DNA of 64,000 nt from Sporosarcina sp. 6E9 (GCF_017921835.1 NZ_JAGEMN010000001.1:2039874-2103873), one strand, 5' to 3'. Counted from the stretch's first letter, positions 8,054 to 17,882 are shown. Numbers and translations: made by a program. Notes: generated from the letters alone by a model not told the origin.

Positions 8054-9463
8054 TTACAAACCTGCCCGCTCTAGTAACGCACTTTTTTGCTTTGCTTGTC
8101 TACTTTCTTCCATACTCTCAATTTCCTCTAAGGTATAACCGCGAGTTTCAGGAACTCGGATTCGAACAAAGGCAACGCCAAGTAAACAAATAACGCCGAA
8201 GATCGCAAAAACAGCTTCTTGAGATATTGTAGCAATCATAATCGGGAACATTAACCCAACCAAGAAAGATCCTATCCAGTTAAATGATGAAGCCACTCCC
8301 GAGGCTCGCCCACGAATCATCAATGGGAATATTTCTCCTATAATGACCCAAGTTAAAGGAGCCCATGTGAATGAATAGAATGCTACATAAATACTTAAAA
8401 ATACAACAATCATCATTGGATTTGCATCTGGAATTACTTTTTGCAAAATCGCCGGCAAAATAAAGGACAGCCCCATGACCGTTCCACCCAACGTTAATAG
8501 CGTACGACGTTTAAATTTATCAGCAATCACAAGGAATAGTAATGAACCTAAAACGAGAATAATCCCTTGAATAATTGGCCACATCAACGCTGTACTAGCG
8601 GCAGTTCCTGTTGCATTTTCTACAATCATTGGAATGTAGTAAAAAATTGCGTTTGCCCCCTGGAATTGTTGAAAAGCGGCAACGCCCACTCCAGCGATGA
8701 GTAAATAACGGTATTTACTACTTAATAATGAACCCCATGATGTATTTTGACTTGCCAGTTTTTCCTGTTCAGCAGCCTCTTGAATTTGATTAATTTCAGA
8801 TTCAAGTGTTTCTTTAGGTCGAAGATAGCTCAAAACTCTACGTGCTTCGTCGAGTTTATTATTCTTGATTAAAAATCGTGGTGATTCAGGTAACTTCAAT
8901 ACGCCGAAAAATAATATCAAAGCAGGCACAGCTGCCATTGTAAGCATTAACCTCCACGCCATTGTTGCCGGTAGACCACTTAATAAATAATCAACAATGT
9001 AAGAGAGTAACATTCCAGAAACAATCATTGTTTGGTTGATGCCCGACAAACGTCCTCGTAAATGTGCGGGAGCCATTTCCGACATATAGGCTGGGACTAA
9101 CGCGGAAGCAGCACCAACGGCCATTCCTAAGAAAATTCGAGCAGCTATTAAAAAATAATGTCCATTGGGAGGTGCTATTCCTGACAAAATAGACCCGATA
9201 ACGAAAATTACAGCAGCTATTAAGATCATCTTGCGCCGCCCTAAACGGTCCGAAAGTTGTCCGGCCAAAGCGCCTCCGATAATTGCACCTAACATGATTG
9301 AAGATGTAATCCAGCCAATAACTGCAGCATTTTCGATATTCCAATCTTGTTGTAGAAAAGGTAAAGCGCCTGTCATAACACCAATATCATATCCAAATAA
9401 AATTCCGCCAAAAGCCCCGAAAAAGTATATGAAGCGACTTGAGACTTTCTTTTCCTTAATCAT
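8054..9463 (-). CDS. araE: Sugar/H+ symporter, MFS (arabinose permease)
   Basis: 469 residues with twelve predicted spans. The sugar-porter signatures are complete: GYDIGVMTGA in TM1, DRLGRRK after TM2, PESPRFL in the central loop, a second RRTLL motif and PETRGYTLEEIE after TM12. These define the MFS sugar porter family (AraE/XylE/GalP). It lies downstream of araA in an arabinose operon, so L-arabinose import is the likely role. A 160-nt gap to araA with a possible cre site may hold its own promoter. ATG follows AAAAGGGGGAATTTTA. Confidence 0.9.
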   Translation of the reverse strand: MIKEKKVSSRFIYFFGAFGGILFGYDIGVMTGALPFLQQDWNIENAAVIGWITSSIMLGAIIGGALAGQLSDRLGRRKMILIAAVIFVIGSILSGIAPPNGHYFLIAARIFLGMAVGAASALVPAYMSEMAPAHLRGRLSGINQTMIVSGMLLSYIVDYLLSGLPATMAWRLMLTMAAVPALILFFGVLKLPESPRFLIKNNKLDEARRVLSYLRPKETLESEINQIQEAAEQEKLASQNTSWGSLLSSKYRYLLIAGVGVAAFQQFQGANAIFYYIPMIVENATGTAASTALMWPIIQGIILVLGSLLFLVIADKFKRRTLLTLGGTVMGLSFILPAILQKVIPDANPMMIVVFLSIYVAFYSFTWAPLTWVIIGEIFPLMIRGRASGVASSFNWIGSFLVGLMFPIMIATISQEAVFAIFGVICLLGVAFVRIRVPETRGYTLEEIESMEESRQAKQKSALLERAGL

Positions 9464-9503
9464 TAAAATTCCCCCTTTTAGGCTTTAAATTTCTACTTCT
9501 CCA

Positions 9504-9519
9504 TGTTTAACCGCTTACA
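9504..9519 (-). promoter_or_regulatory. Possible cre-like site upstream of araE
   Basis: TGTAAGCGGTTAAACA on the minus strand resembles the CcpA cre consensus in its left half and core, but has two extra bases on the right side. It lies just upstream of the araE start. Confidence 0.3.
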
Positions 9520-9622
9520 TTTTACGTGAAATCACTTTACCGAGTGTTTCCATTCTCACTCTTCAACTTTTCCGGAATAAATTACCTCCAAGGAAGTTGA
9601 AACCCCCCCGGAGGACAAGTTA

Positions 9623-11047
9623 TTACTTAATCACTACGTATTCCAATCCAACCAGTTTTGCATAAGTTACAATTTGGTCAGTTGTTAAATTAAGTGAAAC
9701 AACCGTGTGATGTCCACCGCCATTTTCAATCCAAGCTTTAACGCCATCTTGGAAGTTAGGGAACACATTCCAAAGTACACGAGCTACTGGTAGATTAGGA
9801 GCTTCTTCAGTTGGCTCAAATGCAGTCACTTCGTTAATTAACAGTTTGAAATTTGTTCCAAAGTCAGCCATTGAAACAACGACACCGTCTCCTGCTTTTC
9901 CGTCAAACACTAATCGTGCAGGGTCTTCTCGATCACCAATACCTAAAGGAGATACAATAATCTTTGGTTTATTACTTGCTAAAGTTGGATCGACCTCAAG
10001 CATATGTGATTGAAGAATCGATTCTTGTCCTTCAGCTAATTCATATGTATAGTCTTCCATAAATCCTGTTGATTGGTTATGGCTCATCACTTTGAGCAAA
10101 CGATCAAGTGCTGCAGTTTTCCAATCCCCTTCGCCAGCAAACCCATATCCCTGTCCCATTAAACGTTGAACCGCAAGACCAGGGAGCTGTTTCATCCCAT
10201 GTAAATCTTCAAAGTTAGTCGTGAAAGCAGTGTATCCACCGTCATCTAGGAAACGCTTCATGGCAATTTCATAGCTAACTTGTACTTTTACACTAGCCTC
10301 CCAGTCTTCCTGACTGTTAGTTCCGTAGTCAAATTCATACAGGGTAGCATACTCCGCAAATAGATCATCAATTTCTTCTTCCTTTACAGCTTTAACGTAT
10401 TGGACTAAGTCGCCAATACCAAAGTAATCCACAGTCCATCCAAATTGGATTTGCGCTTCAATTTTATCCCCATCGGTAACTGCCACATGACGCATGTTAT
10501 CACCGAAACGAGCAACCTTAATGTTGAAACTTTCGTTATAAGCTGCCGCAACATCCATCCAGTCTGCGATTTGTTGTTTCACCTCAGGACGATTCCAATA
10601 ACCGACAACAACTTTATTTTGTTTATTTAAACGCGCATTTATAAATCCATATTCACGGTCACCATGAGCTGATTGATTAAGATTCATAAAATCCATGTCT
10701 ATCGTTTTCCATGGAATACTTTCATTAAATTGTGTCGCTAAATGAAGTAATGGTTTTTGCAATAATTTTGTACCGCGAATCCACATTTTTGCAGGTGAGA
10801 ATGTATGCATCCATGTTATAACACCGACAACTTCATCACGGTAGTTAACTTCTTTCATGATACTAGTAATTTTATCGGCACTAACAGCTAAATCTTGTAA
10901 TTTTAGCGTATAAGGTAAAATACCGCTTTCATTTAGTGCATCAGTTATCTTTTGCGCATTAGCCTTAACGTCCTTTAACGCTTCCTCGCCATACAACTCT
11001 TGGGCTCCTACTACAAACCAAAATTCTTTTTTCTCCATGGTTATCAT
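9623..11047 (-). CDS. araA: L-arabinose isomerase
   Basis: 474 residues. It converts L-arabinose to L-ribulose in the cytosol, the first step of the pathway. The N-terminus FWFVVGAQELYGEEAL matches the AraA opening, followed by VVGVITWMHTFSPAKMWI and the metal-site region with GEGDWKTAALDR. It is slightly shorter than the Bacillus subtilis enzyme (about 496 residues), with no sign of truncation. The start ATG lies 6 nt after AGGGG. It is third in the araB-araD-araA minus-strand operon, 48 nt after araD. Confidence 0.97.
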   Translation of the reverse strand: MITMEKKEFWFVVGAQELYGEEALKDVKANAQKITDALNESGILPYTLKLQDLAVSADKITSIMKEVNYRDEVVGVITWMHTFSPAKMWIRGTKLLQKPLLHLATQFNESIPWKTIDMDFMNLNQSAHGDREYGFINARLNKQNKVVVGYWNRPEVKQQIADWMDVAAAYNESFNIKVARFGDNMRHVAVTDGDKIEAQIQFGWTVDYFGIGDLVQYVKAVKEEEIDDLFAEYATLYEFDYGTNSQEDWEASVKVQVSYEIAMKRFLDDGGYTAFTTNFEDLHGMKQLPGLAVQRLMGQGYGFAGEGDWKTAALDRLLKVMSHNQSTGFMEDYTYELAEGQESILQSHMLEVDPTLASNKPKIIVSPLGIGDREDPARLVFDGKAGDGVVVSMADFGTNFKLLINEVTAFEPTEEAPNLPVARVLWNVFPNFQDGVKAWIENGGGHHTVVSLNLTTDQIVTYAKLVGLEYVVIK

Positions 11048-11095
11048 AATTATCCCCTTTTCATAATTTACTATTTTCCTTGTTTCATAACCTTG

Positions 11096-11791
11096 TTATT
11101 TCTGCCCATAATAAGCATCTTCTCCATGCTTCCTCAGGTAATGTTTATCCAAGATCCCTTGTGGTAGTTCTTCGGCAAAACGATTTAGTTCGCGTGTATA
11201 TAAATTCATTTTTGATACTTCCTCAAGAACGACACTATTCATTACCGCTTCTTGAACATCTTTTCCCCAAGTAAACGGGGCATGCCCACGTAGTAATACA
11301 CCGGGAACGGCGAAAATATCTAACCCGCGTTCTTCAAATGTTTCGATAATTACTTTACCAGTTTCGACTTCATATCCATCGTCAATCTCTTCTTGGGTCA
11401 AGAAGCGAGCGCATGGTACAGAACCATAAAATGTATCCGCATGCGTGGTCCCCATTGCCGGTACATCTAGTCCCGCCTGTGCCCAAATCGTCGCCCACGT
11501 TGAATGCGTATGAACGATGCCGCCGATTTCTGGGTAATGCTTATAAAGTACAGCGTGCGTTGCTGTATCTGATGATGGATTTAACGTGCCTTCAACAACG
11601 TTTCCATCTAAATCAACAACGACCATATCACTCGCTTTCATCGTGTCATAATCAACACCACTCGGTTTGATAACAAATAAACCACTCTCACGATCAAAAG
11701 CACTTGCATTTCCCCATGTAAATTTCACGAGTCCATGTTTCGGCAAGTCCAAATTTGCTTGAAATACTTCTTCTTTCAGTTTTTCTAGCAC
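11096..11791 (-). CDS. araD: L-ribulose-5-phosphate 4-epimerase
   Basis: 231 residues, class II aldolase/AraD family. The phosphate-binding FTWGNAS, the KPSGV motif and the zinc ligands in GGIVHTHSTWA and the downstream His (LRGHAPFTWGK) are all visible. It converts L-ribulose-5-phosphate to D-xylulose-5-phosphate. The start is chosen at the GTG at 11791: GAGGAGG precedes it by 7 nt and the protein then begins V/M-LEKLKEEVFQANL like known AraD proteins. Upstream in-frame GTG and ATG codons overlap the ribosome site. It lies between araB and araA. Confidence 0.96.
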   Translation of the reverse strand: MLEKLKEEVFQANLDLPKHGLVKFTWGNASAFDRESGLFVIKPSGVDYDTMKASDMVVVDLDGNVVEGTLNPSSDTATHAVLYKHYPEIGGIVHTHSTWATIWAQAGLDVPAMGTTHADTFYGSVPCARFLTQEEIDDGYEVETGKVIIETFEERGLDIFAVPGVLLRGHAPFTWGKDVQEAVMNSVVLEEVSKMNLYTRELNRFAEELPQGILDKHYLRKHGEDAYYGQK

Positions 11792-11812
11792 ATTCATTCC
11801 TCCTCTTTTCAC

Positions 11813-13423
11813 TTAAATAATCAAATGAGCTACAGCAGCCTTTTCAATTACTAACCCTTTTTCATATCGCTCCATAAATTCCTCAAATCCAGTAACGTCC
11901 AGTCCATCAGGATAAATTTCTTTCCCATCAACGTCTTTAAAGACATTATTGTCGAGGAAGTCTTCTAAACTTTCATCTTGTTTTTTATTTCTCATGTAGG
12001 ATGCAAGAATTGACATTCCCCATGCACCACCTTCTCCGGCTGTTTCCATCACTGAAACTGGTACATTCATTGCAGCTGCAACAATTTTTTGTCCAACGAC
12101 AGGTGTGATAAATAAACCACCATGCGCTAAAATCCCATCAATAGAGACGTTTTCTTTCTTCGTCAAAATATCCATCCCTATTTTTAAAGCACCAAAGGCT
12201 GAAAATAGATGTGTTCGCATAAAATTTGCTAAGTTAAAGTTACTCTCTGGCGATCGAACAAATAAGGGGCGCCCTTGTGCTAAACCTGTAATATTCTCGC
12301 CTGAATAATAGCCATAGCTGAGCAAGCCACCACCATCCGGATCCGCCTCCAAAGCTTTATTCAACATCACTTCAAATAATTGGTTTGTGTTAACTTCTTG
12401 TCCCATCGCCTTTGAAAATTCACGGAACAAACCAAGCCATGCATTGAGATCACTTGAGCAGTTATTCGCATGTACCATTGCAACCGGACTACCATTTGGC
12501 GTAGTAACCAAATCTATTTCCGGATAAACTTTCGAAAGTTCTTTCTCTAATACAATCATGGAAAATACTGAGGTTCCGACTGAAACATTTCCAGTACGCT
12601 TCCTTACACTATTCGTAGCAACCATCCCTGTCCCCGCATCTCCTTCTGGCGGACAAATCGGGATGCCAGGTTGTAAATTCCTTGATCGATCGAGAATTTT
12701 CGCGCCAACTTGAGTTAGTTCCCCTGTTTGTTCTCCTGCAATAGAAACCTTTGGAAGAATGTCTTTTAATGTCCACGGATAATCTTTCTTAGCAATTTGA
12801 TTATCAAACTGCTTGAGCATTGCTTCATTGTAATCCTGCGTAGATTCATCAATCGGGAACATGCCCGATGCATCTCCAATACCAAGAACCTTTTCCCCGG
12901 AAAGCAACCAATGAATAAAACCTGCTAAAGTTGTAATATAGTCGATGCGAGGCAAGTGTTTTTCTTCATTTAAAATTGCCTGGTACAGATGAGCAATACT
13001 CCATCTCTCAGGGATATTGAATTGAAACAAACTCGTTAATTCTTTAGCTGCAGAACTGGTTGTTGTATTACGCCATGTACGAAACGGAACAAGTTGTTCA
13101 CCTGTTTTGTCAAAAGCCATATATCCATGCATCATTGCCGAAACTCCAATGGAACCAATTGTTCGAATGGTGATTCCAAATTCTAATTCAACTTTTTGTT
13201 TCATTTCACTGTAAGCCGCTTGCAAACCAGTGATAATATCAACTAAGTTGTACGTCCAAATTCCATCTTCCAGACGATTCTCCCATTCATAACTTCCAGT
13301 TGCTATTGTTTCAAAACGATTATCTATTAATACTGCTTTTATACGTGTCGATCCGAATTCAATTCCAAGTGAGGTCTCTCCCTTAGCAATCGCCTCTTGA
13401 ATGTTTACTTTGTTTGTTTTCAC
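11813..13423 (-). CDS. araB: FGGY-family ribulokinase, Lactobacillus-type
   Basis: 536 residues, ATP-dependent carbohydrate kinase. The N-terminal phosphate-1 motif [15 protein letters not shown] and the C-terminal FGGY ATP-binding region ([26 protein letters not shown]) are present. In an ara operon the substrate should be L-ribulose. From memory, the N-terminus resembles lactobacillus-type AraB rather than the B. subtilis AraB opening (GVDFGTLSGR), so this looks like the alternative, non-orthologous ribulokinase. The GTG start follows AAAGGGGAATAAC. First gene of the operon, transcribed from the promoter at 13536-13564. Confidence 0.9.
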   Translation of the reverse strand: MKTNKVNIQEAIAKGETSLGIEFGSTRIKAVLIDNRFETIATGSYEWENRLEDGIWTYNLVDIITGLQAAYSEMKQKVELEFGITIRTIGSIGVSAMMHGYMAFDKTGEQLVPFRTWRNTTTSSAAKELTSLFQFNIPERWSIAHLYQAILNEEKHLPRIDYITTLAGFIHWLLSGEKVLGIGDASGMFPIDESTQDYNEAMLKQFDNQIAKKDYPWTLKDILPKVSIAGEQTGELTQVGAKILDRSRNLQPGIPICPPEGDAGTGMVATNSVRKRTGNVSVGTSVFSMIVLEKELSKVYPEIDLVTTPNGSPVAMVHANNCSSDLNAWLGLFREFSKAMGQEVNTNQLFEVMLNKALEADPDGGGLLSYGYYSGENITGLAQGRPLFVRSPESNFNLANFMRTHLFSAFGALKIGMDILTKKENVSIDGILAHGGLFITPVVGQKIVAAAMNVPVSVMETAGEGGAWGMSILASYMRNKKQDESLEDFLDNNVFKDVDGKEIYPDGLDVTGFEEFMERYEKGLVIEKAAVAHLII

Positions 13424-13466
13424 GTTATTCCCCTTTCTGATATCTCTTTCAAAATCTCAAATCAAA

Positions 13467-13480
13467 AGAAAACGCTTTCT
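13467..13480 (-). promoter_or_regulatory. cre (CcpA) site in the araB leader
   Basis: AGAAAACGCTTTCT closely matches the palindromic catabolite-responsive element (TGWAAACGCTTWCA). It lies between the araB promoter and start codon, positioned to block elongation. CcpA itself is not in the window. Confidence 0.65.
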
Positions 13481-13535
13481 TTTTCCTCTATCTTTAATAT
13501 TTCATTATTTCTTACTCTCATAACATTACAATTTC

Positions 13536-13564
13536 ACTTTAAATGCTGTACGTACATTTGTCAA
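13536..13564 (-). promoter_or_regulatory. SigA promoter of araBDA
   Basis: On the minus strand, -35 TTGACA (13559-13564) and -10 TAAAGT (13536-13541) are separated by exactly 17 nt. The spacer contains the palindromic operator TGTACGTACA, so a bound AraR would exclude RNA polymerase. Confidence 0.75.
13541..13560. promoter_or_regulatory. AraR-type operator 1
   Basis: AAATGCTGTACGTACATTTG contains the perfect 10-bp palindrome TGTACGTACA (13547-13556), the known core of Bacillus AraR operators. It sits inside the araB promoter spacer. Confidence 0.75.
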
Positions 13565-13572
13565 CACAATAA

Positions 13573-13592
13573 ATATTGTTGCGTACATCTTT
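13573..13592. promoter_or_regulatory. Possible AraR operator 2 (imperfect)
   Basis: TATTGTTGCGTACATCTTTC carries one good half (CGTACA) and a degenerate other half (TGTTG). It lies about 30 bp from operator 1, about three helical turns, which would suit cooperative AraR binding. Confidence 0.4.
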
Positions 13593-13711
13593 CTTATGAA
13601 AGTCCTGGCCTCTCCTACTAAAAATAGGTGATATTCTTTTGTAATTGATTCAAAACTATGGCAAAATATATACAGACAACTTTTTGCTCAGATTAATTAG
13701 GATGCGAAATA

Positions 13712-14836
13712 ATGAAAGAAGTGAATGTGATGAGACCAAAGTATCAATATCAAATCATCATTGATGCTATAAAAAGTAAAATACTTTCAGGCGAGTATAA
13801 CGTTTCAGATAAAATACCCACTGAATCCGTTCTGCAAGAAAAGTACAATGTTAGCCGCCACACTGTTCGAAAAGCTCTTTTTGAATTATCAAATGAGGGA
13901 TTTTTAAGGAGCGAGAAAGGATCTGGCACTTACGTTAGTAACCAATACCAATCCATAAATGTTAGAAATTCTAACAACAAGACAATTGGTGTAATCACAA
14001 CATATATTTCTGATTATATTTTTCCATCCATTATTCGTGGAATAGAGAGTAGATTGAAGGAAGATAATTATTCCTTACTATTGGCTAGTACGAATAATGA
14101 TGTTGAACAGGAGAAAAAAGCCTTGGAAATGATGTTGTCATATGGTGTGGATGGTTTGATTGTCGAACCTACAAAAAGCAACTTATACAATCCAAACATT
14201 GCCTATTATCTATCATTCAAGGAGCATGATATTCCGTTCATCATGATCAATGCTTATTACGAAGAACTAGACGTGCCTTATCTTTCTCTCGATGATGTGC
14301 AGTCAAGCTATCTGGCAACCAAAGAATTGATATCAAATGGGCACACAGAAATTGGGCTTATCTCAAAAATGGATGATTTACAAGGAAAGTTCCGAATGAA
14401 AGGATATATAAAAGCGCTCGGTGAGGCTAAATTACCCTTTCATCCAGATCTCGTTTTTTCATACGACACAGAGTCGAAGCCAGATTTGTCTACTAACTTG
14501 AGATCGTTTCTAAATGAAAATAGAGAAGTGTTAACTGCCATTGCCTGCTATAACGATGAGGTCGGCCTTGTCGTTGCAAATCAGTGCAAACAACTAGGTA
14601 TTTCTATTCCAGAAGATCTATCAATTATTGGTCAAGACAATTCTTATATTGCCCAAAACGCTGATATCAAATTAACCACTTTAACTCACCCACAAGAACA
14701 AATGGGGCGCGATGCAGCGGATTGGATTATTAAAAAATTACAAGGAAGGCACGACCTGCTGAACGAATACTATTATCAACCAGATCTAATTAAAGGCGAA
14801 ACCGTAAAAGATTTGACAAAAAAACAATCCAATTGA
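13712..14836 (+). CDS. araR: AraR-type arabinose repressor (GntR DNA-binding, LacI effector domain)
   Basis: 374 residues. The N-terminal GntR winged helix (about residues 10-75) shows KIPTESVLQEKYNVSRHTVRKAL and GSGTYV. The C-terminal LacI/periplasmic-binding-like domain begins near KTIGVITTYISDYIFP and ends with the GQDNSY and TLTHPQEQMGRDAA region. This chimeric architecture is characteristic of Bacillus AraR, and the gene is divergent from araBDA with AraR-like palindromes in the gap. It should bind DNA without arabinose and release on binding it. The ATG at 13712 follows AGGATG; an ATG six codons later is also possible. Confidence 0.92.
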   Translation: MKEVNVMRPKYQYQIIIDAIKSKILSGEYNVSDKIPTESVLQEKYNVSRHTVRKALFELSNEGFLRSEKGSGTYVSNQYQSINVRNSNNKTIGVITTYISDYIFPSIIRGIESRLKEDNYSLLLASTNNDVEQEKKALEMMLSYGVDGLIVEPTKSNLYNPNIAYYLSFKEHDIPFIMINAYYEELDVPYLSLDDVQSSYLATKELISNGHTEIGLISKMDDLQGKFRMKGYIKALGEAKLPFHPDLVFSYDTESKPDLSTNLRSFLNENREVLTAIACYNDEVGLVVANQCKQLGISIPEDLSIIGQDNSYIAQNADIKLTTLTHPQEQMGRDAADWIIKKLQGRHDLLNEYYYQPDLIKGETVKDLTKKQSN

Positions 14837-14984
14837 AGGTACCTGTGCAAGACACAATAATGACTATTCAAAACCCCGAATAAAAACCCAAAAGGAATTC
14901 AACAAGTCTTTATACAGCAGGTACCCTCTTTCCACTTCATGCAATTGTAGTGTATTTTCTGAATAGTGCCTTGCACAGGTACCT
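14837..14984 (+). repeat. 148-bp interspersed repeat, copy 6
   Basis: Full-length copy whose left end overlaps the last base after the araR stop and whose right end lies 18 nt before the thi promoter. The inner hairpin is degraded (GGAATTCAAC...GCAGGTACC), so terminator function may be lost. Same + orientation. Confidence 0.88.
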
Positions 14985-15001
14985 AATTTTCAAATCTTTT
15001 T

Positions 15002-15030
15002 TTGCACTGTCACCAAATCTTTGCTATGCT
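15002..15030 (+). promoter_or_regulatory. SigA-type promoter of the thi operon
   Basis: TTGCAC (15002-15007), a 17-nt spacer and TATGCT (15025-15030), located about 45 nt before the TPP riboswitch. Confidence 0.6.
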
Positions 15031-15073
15031 ATTTAGGAACAGAGATGTTGAAAACTTCATACTAATTTGACCA

Positions 15074-15167
15074 TTAGGGGAATCCTTTTAAAGGACTGAG
15101 AGACGAGTGTTTACTCCGATACCCTTATTACCTGATCGGGTTTGTACCTGCGTAGGGATGTGGCGTG
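15074..15167 (+). ncRNA. TPP riboswitch (THI element)
   Basis: The conserved THI-box blocks appear in order: TAGGGG, GGACTGAGA, ACCCTTATTACCTGATC and the 3' block ACCTGCGTAGGGA. It binds thiamine pyrophosphate in the leader and, with the downstream terminator, shuts off the tenI-thiS-thiG-thiF operon when TPP is plentiful. Confidence 0.95.
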
Positions 15168-15200
15168 TCTTCTTGTGTGTGCATAAATTTGCTTACATCC

Positions 15201-15232
15201 GACCACTTTCCTACCGGGAGAGTGGTCTTTTT
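15201..15232 (+). terminator. Riboswitch expression-platform terminator
   Basis: Stem GACCACT/AGTGGTC (15201-15207/15221-15227), extended by internal pairs and followed by TTTTTG. It sits between the TPP aptamer and tenI, as expected for transcription-attenuation control. Confidence 0.85.
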
Positions 15233-15252
15233 GTGTTTAAAGGAGGAACGAT

Positions 15253-15864
15253 GTGAAACTGATTGCCGTAACAGATGATCGACTGGCCATTCACAAATTA
15301 GCGGGGATGCTTCTTGCGATTGAACCGTATATTGACGCGGTTATTTTACGTGAGAAGTCCAAAACTGATGCCGAAGTTTTTGAATTAATCCGTAAGCTAA
15401 AGCTAGCCGGGTTTGATCAAATGAAAATAATCGTGCACGGGCGTGCGGACCTGGCAACGATGGCAAACATTCATAAAGTGCAGCTGCCTGGACATGGTTT
15501 GCCGTTGTCACTTTTAAAGGACCACTTCCCTGCGCTCTCATTTGGAAGATCGGTTCATTCATACGAAGAAGCGAAAACGGCTATGCGTGAAGGTGCGGAC
15601 TGGGTTTTGTATGGTCATGTATATGAAACAAATTCGAAAGCACAATTGCCACCACGCGGAACAGATGAACTTAACAAAATCATTTCCGCACTCTCAATTC
15701 CTGTGTATGCAATTGGGGGAATTAAACCGAGCCATATTAATGATTTGGATGTAGCTGGCGTGGCTGTCATGTCGTCGATTTTCGGCAGCGACAACGCAAT
15801 CACAGCTGCAAAAACCTACTATGATGCAATAAAAGGGGGAGTTTATTATGACGAAAACAATTGA
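15253..15864 (+). CDS. tenI: Thiazole tautomerase TenI
   Basis: 203 residues, TIM-barrel of the ThiE/TenI family. It begins MKLIAVTDDRL and keeps the phosphate-binding end VYAIGGIKPSHI and VAVMSSIFG. In thi operons TenI aromatises the thiazole carboxylate tautomer made by ThiG. It lacks the full pyrophosphate-binding set of ThiE, so TenI is preferred over ThiE. The GTG start follows AAAGGAGGAACGAT. First gene after the TPP riboswitch; it overlaps thiS. Confidence 0.9.
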   Translation: MKLIAVTDDRLAIHKLAGMLLAIEPYIDAVILREKSKTDAEVFELIRKLKLAGFDQMKIIVHGRADLATMANIHKVQLPGHGLPLSLLKDHFPALSFGRSVHSYEEAKTAMREGADWVLYGHVYETNSKAQLPPRGTDELNKIISALSIPVYAIGGIKPSHINDLDVAGVAVMSSIFGSDNAITAAKTYYDAIKGGVYYDENN

Positions 15865-16054
15865 GTTAAATGGCAATTCGCATGAAATACCGTCGGAGGT
15901 TGGGAACGTTCAACAGTTACTTGAAAACCTGGATCTTGCAGACCGGATTCTCATCGTTGAATTAAATAAAGAAATTGTCGCTAAAGAAGCTTATGACAAG
16001 CCAATTAAAGACCGGGATCAAATCGAAATTATTCACTTTGTGGGAGGCGGATGA
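15848..16054 (+). CDS. thiS: Sulfur carrier protein ThiS
   Basis: 68 residues of beta-grasp/ubiquitin-like fold ending in the required Gly-Gly (HFVGGG). The terminal glycine is adenylated by ThiF and converted to a thiocarboxylate that gives sulfur to ThiG. ATG follows AAAAGGGGGAGTTT inside the end of tenI. Its stop overlaps the thiG start region, so the genes are translationally coupled. Confidence 0.96.
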   Translation: MTKTIELNGNSHEIPSEVGNVQQLLENLDLADRILIVELNKEIVAKEAYDKPIKDRDQIEIIHFVGGG

Positions 16055-16056
16055 GC

Positions 16057-16824
16057 ATGCTAAAAATTGCAGATAAAACATTTTCATCACGATTATTATT
16101 GGGAACTGGTAAATACCCATCATTTGAAACGCAGAAAGAAGCGGTTCGGGTTTCAGAGGCAGAAATCTTAACGTTTGCGGTGAGAAGGATGAATATTTTT
16201 GAACCGTCGCAACCAAATTTCCTCGAACAACTTGACTTGTCGAAATATACATTATTGCCAAATACGGCCGGTGCGAAAACAGCGGAAGAAGCTGTGCGCA
16301 TCGCGAAACTTGCGCAGGCTTCGGGACTTTGTGACATGGTGAAAGTTGAAATTATCGGATGTGATCACTCTTTATTGCCAGATCCTGTGGAAACGTTGCG
16401 CGCGACTGAAATGCTTCTCGAGGAAGGATTCATCGTACTGCCATATACGTCAGATGATGTCGTTCTGGCCCGCCGATTATGCGAAATGGGGGTTCACGCA
16501 ATCATGCCTGGTGCATCCCCGATTGGATCAGGTCGCGGAATTTTAAACCCGCTAAACTTGTCATTCATTATCGAACAATCGAATGTGCCCGTTATTATCG
16601 ATGCCGGTATCGGCTCCCCGAAAGACGCCGCCCATGCGATGGAACTTGGTGCGGACGCCGTGTTATTGAATACAGCCGTTTCGGAAGCGGCGGATCCTGT
16701 GAAAATGGCTATCGCAATGAAACTCGCAATTGAAGCGGGACGCCTCGGATATGAAGCTGGGCGGATGCCGGAACGTGATTATGCCGTTGCGAGTAGCCCG
16801 ATGGAAGGATTGCTACCCAATTGA
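16057..16824 (+). CDS. thiG: Thiazole synthase ThiG
   Basis: 255 residues, (beta/alpha)8 barrel. It closely follows B. subtilis ThiG as I recall it: [27 protein letters not shown], the Schiff-base Lys in [10 protein letters not shown] (about residue 96), PGASPIGSG and [10 protein letters not shown]. It condenses deoxyxylulose phosphate, dehydroglycine and ThiS thiocarboxylate. I chose the ATG at 16057 (GGGAGG 9 nt upstream) over 16051, because MLKIADKTF matches the family N-terminus. It overlaps thiF by 4 nt. Confidence 0.97.
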   Translation: MLKIADKTFSSRLLLGTGKYPSFETQKEAVRVSEAEILTFAVRRMNIFEPSQPNFLEQLDLSKYTLLPNTAGAKTAEEAVRIAKLAQASGLCDMVKVEIIGCDHSLLPDPVETLRATEMLLEEGFIVLPYTSDDVVLARRLCEMGVHAIMPGASPIGSGRGILNPLNLSFIIEQSNVPVIIDAGIGSPKDAAHAMELGADAVLLNTAVSEAADPVKMAIAMKLAIEAGRLGYEAGRMPERDYAVASSPMEGLLPN

Positions 16825-17840
16825 ACGAACGCTATTCACGTCAAGAATTATTCACGCCAATCGGTGAAGAAGGTCAGGCGTTAATTCGCAACGCAAGTGT
16901 ATTCATCCTTGGGGCTGGTGCACTTGGTTCTTCTGCCGGCGAAATGCTCGTCCGCGCCGGTATCGGACGAATCACAATCGTCGACCGCGACATTATTGAC
17001 TGGACCAACTTACACCGCCAACAACTGTACACCGAACAAGACGTCATCGATCAATTGCCGAAAGCTGTGGCGGCGGAAAAACGATTGACCGCCATTAATA
17101 GTGATGTCGATGTAACGGGAATTGTCGTCGATGTCACTCCCGATAATGTGCTGGATTTAATCAAGGGGCATGATTTTATTGTAGACGGAACAGATAATAT
17201 CGAAATCCGCCTGCTTGCCAACGACGCGGCGTTAAAGCTTGGCGGCATTCCCTTTTTCATGGGGGCTTGCGTCGGCAGTTATGGGCTAACCTTCCCGATT
17301 GGAATTAAAAACGGACAACCTTGTCTTCACTGTTTACTTGAAACATTACCTGCACAAACGATGACGTGTGACACAGTGGGCGTCATTAGCCCAATCGTTG
17401 TCACAACTGCGGCACGCCAAGTTGCAGACGTACTAAAATATGTCACCGGCACAAAATTTCCACCAAAACTGCAGTCCACAAACTTATGGACAGGTGAACG
17501 TGCGTCGATCGATGTCAGCAAGTTGAAGAAGGATAATTGTCCGAGCTGTTCTGAGAATCCTACCTATCCATTTCTTTCAGCCAAAGAATCGATGCGCACA
17601 GCAGTGCTTTGCGGTCGCGACACTGTCCAATTATCATGGCCAAAAAGTCGTCAGTTTGAACTCGACGCTTTCGCGGAATCCATTCGTGGAACCGTATCAA
17701 AACTCGTACACAACCCACATCTACTCGCTTGTGAATACGACGGCCATCGACTCGTTCTTTTTCGCGACGGCCGCATGCTCATACACGGAACGAAAGATAT
17801 TGTAGCGGCGAAGAAAATTGCTGCGGGCTTGTTGGGATGA
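16821..17840 (+). CDS. thiF: ThiF/MoeB-type ThiS adenylyltransferase
   Basis: 339 residues, E1-like fold. Visible are the ATP-binding [17 protein letters not shown], the Arg-rich [21 protein letters not shown] and two zinc-binding pairs (CLHC and CPSC). It adenylates the ThiS C-terminus for sulfur loading. The TTG start overlaps the thiG stop. It is the last gene of the operon. The final 97 bp recur almost identically about 1.1 kb downstream. Confidence 0.93.
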   Translation: MNERYSRQELFTPIGEEGQALIRNASVFILGAGALGSSAGEMLVRAGIGRITIVDRDIIDWTNLHRQQLYTEQDVIDQLPKAVAAEKRLTAINSDVDVTGIVVDVTPDNVLDLIKGHDFIVDGTDNIEIRLLANDAALKLGGIPFFMGACVGSYGLTFPIGIKNGQPCLHCLLETLPAQTMTCDTVGVISPIVVTTAARQVADVLKYVTGTKFPPKLQSTNLWTGERASIDVSKLKKDNCPSCSENPTYPFLSAKESMRTAVLCGRDTVQLSWPKSRQFELDAFAESIRGTVSKLVHNPHLLACEYDGHRLVLFRDGRMLIHGTKDIVAAKKIAAGLLG

Positions 17841-17847
17841 ATGAATA

Positions 17848-17882
17848 AAAGAAGAATCCGTATTCATCACGGATTCTTCTCT
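17848..17882. terminator. Hairpin terminator after thiF
   Basis: An 11-bp stem GAAGAATCCGT (17851-17861)/ACGGATTCTTC (17869-17879), with an A-run before and TCTC after. The minus-strand side has TTTTATTC, so it may end both converging transcripts. Confidence 0.65.

Noticed and set aside
8991..9488. Frames on both strands within araE
   Set aside because: Shadows of the transporter gene with unlikely composition.
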